From assembly GCA_008501735.1 (NCBI GenBank), contig QQUF01000009.1, forward strand, positions 20,862-84,861: a stretch of DNA of 64,000 nucleotides, written 5' to 3'. The notes under the pieces are model-generated. The model was not told where the DNA came from. It did no database searches and saw only the letters and a program-made list of their open reading frames with translations. This DNA comes from Calditrichota bacterium (lineage in GTDB: Bacteria > CLD3). The stretch's first letter is position 1. Every line of letters starts with the position of its first letter. Positions 18,502 to 25,746 of the stretch are shown here, piece after piece. The position numbers and the translations under genes were made by a program.

Positions 18502-19896
18502 ATGTCCAGTACTTTAAAAGTTTTCTCTCCTTTTGATGGAAGTTTGATTAAAGAGTTAGAGCTTCAAGATGCAAATCAAGTTGAAAAAGCAATAGTAACA
18601 GCTAAAAATTTATTCGATGACCGTTCAAAGTGGATTCCAAAATATGAACGAATTGAAATTTTAGAACGTGTTGTAAAAATTATGGAAAGTAGAGTAGAGG
18701 AACTCACTAAAATCGCAGCAGAGGAAGGTGGAAAGCCTTATGTCGATTCTAAGGTTGAAGTGCTAAGAGCAATTAACGGAGTAAAACTTGCAATCGAAAA
18801 CATCGGACAACTTGGTGGAACAGAAATTCCAATGGGACACACAAAGTCTTCTGCAAATCGAATGGCTTTCACAATGTGCGAACCGATTGGAGTTGTTGTT
18901 TCAGTCAGTGCTTTTAATCACCCTTTAAACTTGACAATTCACCAAACGATTCCTGCTTTAGCAGTTGGTTGTCCAGTAATAATCAAACCTGCTTCGACAA
19001 CTCCACTTTCTTGCTTAAATTTTGTTGAAATCCTAAAAGAAGCCGGACTTCCTGAAGGTTGGTGTCAAGCAATTGTTTGTGGAAGAAATGAAGCTGAAAA
19101 GCTTGTTACAGATTCAAGAATTGGTTTCTTCTCCTTCATAGGTTCTGGTGGAGTTGGTTGGAGGTTAAAATCAAAATTAGCAAACGGAGTTCATTCAGCC
19201 TTAGAACACGGAGGAGTTGCTCCTGTAATTGTTGAACCTGACGCAAAAATTGATGAAATGCTTCCACTTTTGGCAAAAGGTGGTTTCTATCACGCTGGGC
19301 AAGTTTGCGTTTCAGTACAAAGAGTTTTTGCCCACGAATCAATTTGTGACGAAGTTGCAAATCGTTTGTCGAAACTTGCGAAAAATCTAAAAGTTGGCGA
19401 CCCTTTAAGTCCTGAAACAGAAGTTGGACCTTTAATTACAAAAGGTGAAGTTGACCGAGTCGAAAAATGGGTAAACGAAGCAAAAGAAAACGGTGGGAGA
19501 ATACTTTGTGGTGGAAACCGAATTTCAGACTTTTGTTTCGAGCCGACAGTAATTTTAAATCCACCGCAAAACGTTGAAATCTCACAGAAAGAAGTTTTTG
19601 GACCTGTTGTTTGTGTTTATTCTTACAAAGACAGAAACGAAGCAATCAAACTTGCAAATTCACTTCCTTACTCATTTCAGGCATCTGTTTTTACGACGAA
19701 CTTGGACACAGCTTTTGACACTTTACAAAAATTAAAAGCGGCAGCAGTAATGGTGAATGATCACACAGCTTTTCGCGTCGATTGGATGCCGTTTGGTGGA
19801 AGAGAGGATTCGGGAATTGGCGTTGGTGGAATTCCTTTTTCAATGGAAGAGATGACAGCGAAAAAATTAATGGTTTTCAAAAGTTCAGTGCTTTAG
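18502..19896 (+). CDS. NAD(P)-dependent aldehyde dehydrogenase
   Basis: 464 residues, normal for the ALDH superfamily. Visible landmarks are the cofactor region (FNHPLNLTIHQTIPAL, IIKPASTTPLS), the glycine-rich SFIGSGGVGWRL, the general base Glu235 (LEHGGVAPVIVE) and the catalytic Cys269 in GQVCVSVQRVF. A conserved KEVFGPVVCVYSY motif and C-terminal PFGGREDSGIGVGG follow. It oxidises an aldehyde to an acid, but the particular substrate cannot be told from the sequence. The 10-base spacing after the acetolactate synthase-like gene suggests one operon and a linked substrate. A strong palindrome and terminator follow. Confidence 0.9.
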   Translation: MSSTLKVFSPFDGSLIKELELQDANQVEKAIVTAKNLFDDRSKWIPKYERIEILERVVKIMESRVEELTKIAAEEGGKPYVDSKVEVLRAINGVKLAIENIGQLGGTEIPMGHTKSSANRMAFTMCEPIGVVVSVSAFNHPLNLTIHQTIPALAVGCPVIIKPASTTPLSCLNFVEILKEAGLPEGWCQAIVCGRNEAEKLVTDSRIGFFSFIGSGGVGWRLKSKLANGVHSALEHGGVAPVIVEPDAKIDEMLPLLAKGGFYHAGQVCVSVQRVFAHESICDEVANRLSKLAKNLKVGDPLSPETEVGPLITKGEVDRVEKWVNEAKENGGRILCGGNRISDFCFEPTVILNPPQNVEISQKEVFGPVVCVYSYKDRNEAIKLANSLPYSFQASVFTTNLDTAFDTLQKLKAAAVMVNDHTAFRVDWMPFGGREDSGIGVGGIPFSMEEMTAKKLMVFKSSVL

Positions 19897-19931
19897 AAAA
19901 GCAAATTTTTTTAAAAATTTTAAACACTTAC

Positions 19932-19987
19932 AGGAGTGCCGACTTTAGTCGGTTCTTTTGATTTAATCGACTAAAGTCGGCACTCCT
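19932..19987. repeat. Perfect 20-bp inverted repeat (REP-like palindrome)
   Basis: AGGAGTGCCGACTTTAGTCG (19932-19951) is exactly complementary to 19968-19987 across a 16-base loop. Each arm also contains the small palindrome CGACTTTAGTCG/CGACTAAAGTCG. There is no T-run, so it is not a normal terminator. It resembles an intergenic palindromic repeat, and a related core (CCGACT...AGTCGG) occurs at 60262-60276. Confidence 0.75.
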
Positions 19988-20005
19988 ATTTTCATTTTCA
20001 ATTTT

Positions 20006-20047
20006 AAAGACCTAAAAGGTTCTTAAAACTTTTTAGGTCTTTTTTTC
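20006..20047 (+). terminator. Rho-independent terminator
   Basis: AAAGACCTAAAA (20006-20017) pairs perfectly with TTTTAGGTCTTT (20031-20042), with a T-run behind it. It closes the acetolactate synthase-like/aldehyde dehydrogenase operon before the PPC-domain gene. Confidence 0.8.
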
Positions 20048-20119
20048 TTAAAACTCTTTGGTCGCACAAAATAATTTGCTTAACATTCCTAAATTATTTT
20101 GAAAATTTTGAGGACTTTA

Positions 20120-20539
20120 ATGAAATACTTAAAAGAAAATGACCGCTACGTTTTGATTCTTCACAAAGACGACAAAATTAACGAATCAATCAAAAAGCTT
20201 GCTGTTGCGGAAAAAATCGAAAATGCTTCTTACACAGGAATTGGTGGAGCAGATATTCTCACACTCGGTTATTTAGATTTGAAAACAAAACTTTATGTTG
20301 AAAAAGAATTTTCAGCTTACTACGAGATTTTGAATTTAACAGGAAACATTTCTACTCTTGATGGCGAATCTTTTTGCCACACTCACATTACACTTTCTGA
20401 TACAGAATTTAATTGTTTTGGCGGACATTTGGTTGAAGGGCAAATCGCTGTTACAGCAGAAATCTTTATTTACGTTAGTGAAACAAAATTGGAGCGAAAG
20501 CCAGACCCCGATTTTGGTTTTAATTTCATCACACTTTAA
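20120..20539 (+). CDS. PPC (DUF296) domain DNA-binding-like protein
   Basis: 139 residues from the ATG at 20120, which is preceded at 5 bases by AGGA; an upstream TTG at 20099 in frame has no such signal. The whole protein is one PPC/DUF296 domain: RYVLILHKDDKINESIKK, YTGIGGADILTLGYLD, a GNISTLDGE turn, then CHTHITLSD and FGGHLVEGQI with the conserved His residues (CHTH, GGH) that bind metal in structural members. In bacteria these are small trimeric proteins of poorly known role, sometimes called DNA-binding because of plant AT-hook relatives. No AT-hook is present here. The hutI gene follows after 29 bases. Confidence 0.82.
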   Translation: MKYLKENDRYVLILHKDDKINESIKKLAVAEKIENASYTGIGGADILTLGYLDLKTKLYVEKEFSAYYEILNLTGNISTLDGESFCHTHITLSDTEFNCFGGHLVEGQIAVTAEIFIYVSETKLERKPDPDFGFNFITL

Positions 20540-20568
20540 TTCCCCAAAAAAATATTTTAGGACAAAAA

Positions 20569-21825
20569 ATGGATTTAATTTTAAGAAATATCAGCCAATT
20601 AATTTTGCCACAAAAGAAAATGTGGAAAATCAAACGACCCAAAAATGCGAGTCTTTTTATAAAAAATGGAAAAGTTGTTGCAGCAGGCTCAAATGAATCT
20701 TCTTACTTACAACTCAAAAAGAATCTTAAAGATGACTGGAACAATTTTCTATCAAGCACAGAAGTTTTAGATTGTTCAGGGAAAATCGTAACTCCAGGGC
20801 TTGTTGATCCTCATACTCACAGTGTTTTTGGAGCAACTCGTCAGAATGAATTTAAAATGCGAAGTGAAGGAAAATCTTACTTGGAAATTGCAGAATCTGG
20901 TGGTGGAATTCGTTACTCAGTTCGTCAACTTCGCAAACTTTCAGAAAGAAAATTAGTCGAAGCAACAATTCCATTTTTAGACAGGTTTTTTGAACTTGGA
21001 ACAACAACAGTAGAAGTCAAAAGTGGTTATGGGCTTAGTCTAAAAGATGAATTAAAAATGTTAAAAGTAGTGCGTAGATTGAACGCTGTCCACAAAATTA
21101 CCTTGATTCCAACTTTTCTTGGAGCCCACGAAGTTCCTGATGAATACAGAGACAACCGCGAAAAATACATTGACATAATTACTCAGGAAATGATTCCCGA
21201 AGTTGCAGAAAGTCGTTTAGCAGAATTCTGTGATATTTTCACTGAGACAGGAGTTTTCACAATTGCCGAATCTGAAAAAATTCTCGGAGTAGCGAAAGAT
21301 TTTGGACTAAAAATTAAAATGCACGTCGAAGAATTTACTGATATTGGAGGAGCAGAACTTGCAGGAAAACTCGGAGCAGTTTCAGCCGACCATTTGGAAT
21401 GCGTTTCTGATGCTGGAATTAAATCGATGAAAAACGGTGGAACAGTTCCTGTTTTGCTTCCGGGAACAGCACTTTTTCTTGGACTTAAGAATTATCCACC
21501 TGCAAGAAAAATGATTGAAGCGGAATTACCTGTTGCACTCGGAACAGATTTTAATCCTGGTTCTTCATTCACACAAAGTTTGCCGTTGATGATGACAATT
21601 GCTTGTACACAAATGAAAATGACACCTGATGAAGCATTTTACGCTGTTACTGTCAATTCTGCAAAAGCAGTTGCTCGTGAAGGGCTTGGAACTTTGGACA
21701 TTGGCTCTGTTGCAGATTTTGTTGTTTGGGACGCAAAAGATTTAGAAACTTTGCCTTACTACTTCGGTGGCAATTTAGTGGAAAGAACTTATAAGAACGG
21801 CGAATTAGTTTACTCAAAAAAATAA
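20569..21825 (+). CDS. hutI: Imidazolonepropionase
   Basis: 418 residues, normal for HutI, the amidohydrolase that opens 4-imidazolone-5-propionate to N-formimino-glutamate in histidine breakdown. Metal and substrate motifs are present in order: VDPHTHS (about 82), the characteristic ESGGGIRYSV, the VEVKSGYGL segment, MHVEEF, SADHLE and LGTDFNPGSS. The reaction order would need HutH and HutU, but neither is in this window; the neighbours are unrelated small genes. An ATG start with an upstream AGGA-like signal. It is probably cotranscribed with the DUF302 gene 12 bases downstream. Confidence 0.93.
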   Translation: MDLILRNISQLILPQKKMWKIKRPKNASLFIKNGKVVAAGSNESSYLQLKKNLKDDWNNFLSSTEVLDCSGKIVTPGLVDPHTHSVFGATRQNEFKMRSEGKSYLEIAESGGGIRYSVRQLRKLSERKLVEATIPFLDRFFELGTTTVEVKSGYGLSLKDELKMLKVVRRLNAVHKITLIPTFLGAHEVPDEYRDNREKYIDIITQEMIPEVAESRLAEFCDIFTETGVFTIAESEKILGVAKDFGLKIKMHVEEFTDIGGAELAGKLGAVSADHLECVSDAGIKSMKNGGTVPVLLPGTALFLGLKNYPPARKMIEAELPVALGTDFNPGSSFTQSLPLMMTIACTQMKMTPDEAFYAVTVNSAKAVAREGLGTLDIGSVADFVVWDAKDLETLPYYFGGNLVERTYKNGELVYSKK

Positions 21826-21837
21826 GAAGGAAATAAA

Positions 21838-22224
21838 ATGACTTACCATTTTTCAAAAAAAATAGATGTTACTTTTGAGGAAGCACTTACAAAAGTTGAA
21901 GATGCTCTCAAAATCGAAGGTTTTGGAATTCTGACCCAAATTGACGTAAAAGCAACTTTCAAAAACAAATTAGACGTTGATTTTAGGAAATATAAAATCC
22001 TTGGAGCTTGTAACCCGAACTTTGCAATTCAAGCAATTTCTGCCGAAGCCAAAGTCGGAACACTGATGCCTTGCAACGTTATTGTGCAGGAAACGGAAGA
22101 CGGGAAAGTCGAGGTATCAGCGATTAACCCAAGAGTTACTGTCGGAGCAATTGGAAATAAGAATTTAGATTCTCTTGTTGACGATGTTACTAACATTATG
22201 AAAAAAGTTGTTAGTAACTTGTGA
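21838..22224 (+). CDS. DUF302 domain protein
   Basis: 128 residues forming a single DUF302 domain. It opens with YHFSKKIDVTFEEALTKVEDALKIEGFG, continues through GACNPNFAIQAIS and TLMPCNVIVQE, and ends in a helix. The pattern of paired alpha-beta elements with the central NP-FA turn is typical. The molecular function of the family is not established. An AAGGAAA lies before the ATG. Its stop overlaps the GTG start of the next gene by 4 bases, indicating translational coupling. Confidence 0.87.
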   Translation: MTYHFSKKIDVTFEEALTKVEDALKIEGFGILTQIDVKATFKNKLDVDFRKYKILGACNPNFAIQAISAEAKVGTLMPCNVIVQETEDGKVEVSAINPRVTVGAIGNKNLDSLVDDVTNIMKKVVSNL

Positions 22225-22460
22225 GAAATATTGGACATAAATCTCTTTCTCTTCTGCACAAAGTTGGAATTTATAACCTTGAAGATTTGAGAAGAGTTGG
22301 AGGTTTGGAGACTTACCTCAAACTCAAGAAAATTGATTCAAGTGTTACAAAAAATATGCTTTGGGCTTTGCTTGGTGCAGAACTAAATATGGATTGGCGA
22401 GAACTTCCGATTGAGTTAAAAAATGATTTACTAATGAAGTTAGAAAATGAAAATATCTAA
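22221..22460 (+). CDS. TfoX C-terminal domain protein, stand-alone
   Basis: 79 residues from GTG. The sequence RNIGHKSLSLLHKVGIYNLEDLR and the downstream MLWALLGAELNMDWRELP match the C-terminal helix-hairpin-helix-like domain of TfoX/Sxy proteins. The N-terminal TfoX domain is absent, and stand-alone copies of the C-domain are known. A direct role in competence is not supported, although dprA occurs elsewhere in the window. It overlaps both neighbours (4 and 14 bases), so it belongs to a translationally coupled run. Confidence 0.78.
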   Translation: MRNIGHKSLSLLHKVGIYNLEDLRRVGGLETYLKLKKIDSSVTKNMLWALLGAELNMDWRELPIELKNDLLMKLENENI

Positions 22461-23547
22461 TTCCAAACTCCTCTTAATTTCAATTCTAATTTCAGTTTTC
22501 CTCCTTGAAGTTGCTTCTTTGGTAGTTTATAAATTCTTACCTGAGCATTTCAACAATGGAAAACGAATTGTAGCAATTTACTTAGGAAATGAGCCTGAAA
22601 TTCAAAGTAAAATCGAACCTCATCCTTACTTGCTTTACCAAACAACAAAGAATTTTAGTGGAAAGGGCTTCTTACAACACAATTCTTTGCGTTATCGGAA
22701 TGAGGAGTTTGAAATTGAAAGAGATTCTTCTGTAACGAGAATTCTTGCTCTTGGTGGTTCAACAACTTATATGTTTCCTTACGTTCCAAATCCCAACAAT
22801 ACTTGGGTTGGGCAACTTGAAAATCATTTGAATAAACAAGGAAAAGGAAAGTTTCAAGTCATAAATGCAGGTTTGTCTTACGCAACAACAGCTGAACTTT
22901 TAGCCTCTTACGCTTTTAGACATCAATTTTTAAAGCCTGACATTTTGATAATTCACACAGGTGGGAATGACATTACTCCACTTTTTTACGAAAATTACGA
23001 TTCGGAATACACGCATTTTCGTGCTTCAGGAAATGGTCTAAAACCTCGAAAATTTGAAAAATACATTTTAAAAATTAGTGCAACTCTTAGGCTTTTTTAC
23101 ACAATTTGGCTAAATACTCAAGAAACAGTTTACCAATCTCAACCTTACACTTTGGATTTGATTGACAGAGAAAAAGCTCTTGAAAGGGTCAGGCAAAATG
23201 AAAGTTTGGGCTTCCGACGAAATTTAGAAACTCTTGTAAAAATGGCAAAAAATGATGGTGTAAAAGTTTTACTTTTTGGCTTTTTACAAGCGAGAGAAGG
23301 GAACCTTTCAACAAACAAACCTGTTCTCAAAGGATTAGAAAAAGCCTATTCGATTGGATTACAAAAGCACTACAAAATTATGGAAGAGATTTCGCAAAAA
23401 TATGAAGTCCCGTTTATAATTCCCAAACAAGAATTGTTTGAAGATTCTTGGTTTTTGGATAATTGTCATTTGAATGAAGAAGGTGAAAAGGTTAAGGCAA
23501 AAATTTTGTTTGATTTTTTTACAGAAAGGAATTTTATGAATGAGTAA
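22447..23547 (+). CDS. Membrane-anchored SGNH/GDSL-like hydrolase
   Basis: 366 residues with a hydrophobic N-terminal anchor (about 8-30). An SGNH hydrolase core follows. Block I is ILALGGSTTYMFP (Ser about 100), the next block is VINAGLSYATTAE, then HTGGNDITPL (the GxND block). Near the C-terminus a Asp/His pair is seen in FLDNCHLNEEGEKV. The family removes or adds acyl or acetyl groups on lipids or glycans, with the substrate unknown here. The start ATG overlaps the previous gene by 14 bases and its end overlaps the VOC gene by 8, so all are one transcript. Confidence 0.85.
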   Translation: MKISNSKLLLISILISVFLLEVASLVVYKFLPEHFNNGKRIVAIYLGNEPEIQSKIEPHPYLLYQTTKNFSGKGFLQHNSLRYRNEEFEIERDSSVTRILALGGSTTYMFPYVPNPNNTWVGQLENHLNKQGKGKFQVINAGLSYATTAELLASYAFRHQFLKPDILIIHTGGNDITPLFYENYDSEYTHFRASGNGLKPRKFEKYILKISATLRLFYTIWLNTQETVYQSQPYTLDLIDREKALERVRQNESLGFRRNLETLVKMAKNDGVKVLLFGFLQAREGNLSTNKPVLKGLEKAYSIGLQKHYKIMEEISQKYEVPFIIPKQELFEDSWFLDNCHLNEEGEKVKAKILFDFFTERNFMNE

Positions 23548-23884
23548 TTGGTATTCAAGACCTGTGTTTTTTGTTAGAAATGTAGAACTTGCAATTGAGT
23601 TTTACACTCAGAAACTTGATTTCACTTTAGCTTGGAATCACTCTGAAAATGGCAAAATTTTAGTCGCTCAAGTGAGCAGATTCGACTTGGAAATTATTCT
23701 GACTTTGGACGAAGAAAAGTGTGGAAAAGGACGGATTTTCATTTCACTCGAAGAAGAGGAAACAGAATTTTTAAAAACTGAAATTGAAGCAAAATCAATT
23801 GATTCAGAAGAAATAACTTGGGGAATGCCAGTAATAAAAATTTTGGATGTTGATGGGAATGAGTTATTTTTTACAACGGTTTAA
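23540..23884 (+). CDS. VOC (glyoxalase/bleomycin resistance) family protein
   Basis: 114 residues, one vicinal-oxygen-chelate domain: SRPVFFVRNVELAIEFYTQKLDF at the start and VIKILDVDGNELFF at the end, with beta-alpha-beta units between. These small proteins are either metalloenzymes or ligand-binding resistance proteins. Here the usual metal ligands are not all obvious (the first strand lacks a His, and a Glu is near the end), so catalysis is uncertain. The start ATG overlaps the SGNH hydrolase gene by 8 bases. Confidence 0.82.
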   Translation: MSNWYSRPVFFVRNVELAIEFYTQKLDFTLAWNHSENGKILVAQVSRFDLEIILTLDEEKCGKGRIFISLEEEETEFLKTEIEAKSIDSEEITWGMPVIKILDVDGNELFFTTV

Positions 23885-23936
23885 GTTTGTTTCTTATAGA
23901 AAAAAGTAAATTACGTAAAAATTTAAGGAGATAAAA

Positions 23937-24614
23937 TTGTCTAAATTTATAAGTTTAGTTTTAATGCTTGTTTTTATGGGTTTTGGTTGTCGTAGTTCAA
24001 TTTCCGAACCAAACCTTCCAAAGGATCTAAAATATACAATAGTTGAAGATGCCAAAATGATTGGGAGAATTAAAAGGTCTATTGTAGTTTTGTTAAATAA
24101 AAAAGTAGATGTAAAGGTTTTATCTAAATTAGCTCGTAAACTTAGAAATAGCGACCCAGTTGACTATGATAAAACTTTTATTAGATATTTAATAGATAAA
24201 GAAGATTCTTTGGGGTATTGGGCAAGTTCACATTTTACACCGTATTTAAATGTGAAAATTTTAAGACCTTTCATTGAAGGGTCTGAGAAAAAACTCATTG
24301 AATCCAAATTTAAATCAAATGGCGAAATAATTGGTACTTGGAGAAGTAACCAATTCGAACTTGATTTTACAGAGAGTAGTACTAGATTCCTATTTGTAGA
24401 AGGGAGGTATTTTTCTGAGAGTTTGTTACTTTCAGATAGTAGCGAAACAACAATTTTGTTTGAAATGGAGAAGATTGAATGTGGTAATGAAAGGATATGT
24501 TTTAAGGCGAGATACGGAAGTTCCCCTTTTCATCATAATGCAATTAATAGTGAAGGTGAGTTAGAACATTGGTATCAAGGTAAGATTACTTCCATAGATA
24601 AAAGTATCAAATAA
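23937..24614 (+). CDS. Hypothetical lipoprotein
   Basis: 225 residues from TTG, supported by an AAGGAG signal 7 bases before it. A short signal with lipobox GFGC (Cys at about residue 18) predicts a lipid-anchored envelope protein. The mature part has an N-terminal helical half (VLSKLARKLRNSDP) and a beta-rich C-terminal half containing GTWRSNQFELDF and LFVEGRYFSESL that may be a small lipocalin-like or barrel fold. I recognise no family. It stands alone between a run of small genes and the convergent korB gene. Confidence 0.75.
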   Translation: MSKFISLVLMLVFMGFGCRSSISEPNLPKDLKYTIVEDAKMIGRIKRSIVVLLNKKVDVKVLSKLARKLRNSDPVDYDKTFIRYLIDKEDSLGYWASSHFTPYLNVKILRPFIEGSEKKLIESKFKSNGEIIGTWRSNQFELDFTESSTRFLFVEGRYFSESLLLSDSSETTILFEMEKIECGNERICFKARYGSSPFHHNAINSEGELEHWYQGKITSIDKSIK

Positions 24615-24643
24615 AATTAATTCTATTTGAGGAGTCAATTTTA

Positions 24644-24678
24644 AGACAAAAAAGGCGATAACAAATGTCATCGCCTTT
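24644..24678 (-). terminator. Terminator after korB, minus strand
   Basis: AAAGGCGAT (24651-24659) pairs with ATCGCCTTT (24670-24678). On the minus strand the stem is followed by a T-run (complement of the A-run at 24647-24653). It ends the korAB transcript and lies just past the plus-strand lipoprotein gene. Confidence 0.65.
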
Positions 24679-24697
24679 AAAAATAGAAAATTATTTT

Positions 24698-25723
24698 TTA
24701 ATCTTCAACTATCCAAGTATCACCTTGATTGAGAAGTGCTTCCAAATCGCCTTCGCCTTTTTGTTCTTTAGCGTAATCAATTTGTTTAACTAACTCGTCT
24801 TCGTAACAAGGTTTTTCGATTGAACGTAAAACCCCGATTGGTGTTGGAAAGTCAGGTTTCTGAGAAAGTGAACTCAAAATATGAGCCAAGGTTACATCTT
24901 CAGCATATTGGTCGTGAACCAATAAATCTTCAATTGAATGCTTACCATCTTCAAGAGAAACAACGACAGGTTTCAAACCGTCAAGTTTAATTCCTTTATT
25001 ATCGTCTTTTCCAAAAACCATTGGTTTATCGTGTTCGAGGTAAAGGCAATTTTCAAGTTTCGATACTTTATCTGTATATTGGAGAAAAGCACCGTCATTG
25101 AAAATGTTACAGTTTTGGTAAACTTCTACAAAAGAAGTTCCTTTATGCTTTGCAGCAACTTCCATCAATTCACCAAGATGTTTTGTATCTCTGTCAATTC
25201 CTCTTGCCACAAAAGTAGCTTTTGCACTAAGTGCAACATCTGAAGGATTGAAAGGTTCTTCAATCGAACCGAAAGGAGTTGATTTTGTAATTTTACCTTT
25301 TTCAGAAGTCGGAGAATATTGTCCTTTTGTCAAACCATAAATTCTGTTGTTAAACAAAATTACGTTAATGTTTGGGTTTCTTCTAAGTAAGTGGATAAAG
25401 TGATTTCCACCAATACTTAACGAATCTCCGTCTCCTGTTGCAAGCCAAACGTCAAGTTTAGGATTTGTTGCTTTGATTGCTGTTGCAAAAGCTGGTGCTC
25501 TTCCGTGAATTGTATGAAAACCATAAGTATTCATATAATAAGGAAAACGACTTGAGCAACCGATTCCTGACACAAAAACAGTTCCTTCTTGAGTGTTTCC
25601 GAGAACAGGCATAATCTTTTGTACTGATGCTAAAATTGCGTAATCTCCGCAACCTGGACACCATCTTACGTCCTGATCAGATACAAAATCTTTTTTCTTT
25701 AATTGTTGAGTTTCTGTTGACAT
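24698..25723 (-). CDS. korB: 2-oxoacid:ferredoxin oxidoreductase beta subunit
   Basis: 341 residues. The N-terminal WCPGCGDYAIL motif supplies iron-sulfur cysteines, and WLATGDGDSLSIGGNH is the thiamine diphosphate/Mg binding motif (GDG..N). FNNRIYGLTKGQYSPTS is the characteristic substrate-channel region of the KorB/PorB class. The C-terminal tail is rich in acidic residues. It pairs with the alpha subunit 23 bases upstream; together they decarboxylate a 2-oxoacid (2-oxoglutarate or pyruvate) to acyl-CoA with reduced ferredoxin. The substrate choice cannot be made from motifs alone. The gene symbol is therefore a class label. Confidence 0.9.
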   Translation of the reverse strand: MSTETQQLKKKDFVSDQDVRWCPGCGDYAILASVQKIMPVLGNTQEGTVFVSGIGCSSRFPYYMNTYGFHTIHGRAPAFATAIKATNPKLDVWLATGDGDSLSIGGNHFIHLLRRNPNINVILFNNRIYGLTKGQYSPTSEKGKITKSTPFGSIEEPFNPSDVALSAKATFVARGIDRDTKHLGELMEVAAKHKGTSFVEVYQNCNIFNDGAFLQYTDKVSKLENCLYLEHDKPMVFGKDDNKGIKLDGLKPVVVSLEDGKHSIEDLLVHDQYAEDVTLAHILSSLSQKPDFPTPIGVLRSIEKPCYEDELVKQIDYAKEQKGEGDLEALLNQGDTWIVED

Positions 25724-25746
25724 ATTTTTCTTTCAGAGTTTTTAAA

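Noticed and set aside
19932-19987. Palindrome considered as an insertion-sequence end
   Set aside because: There is no transposase gene, no matching second terminal repeat and no target duplication seen nearby.
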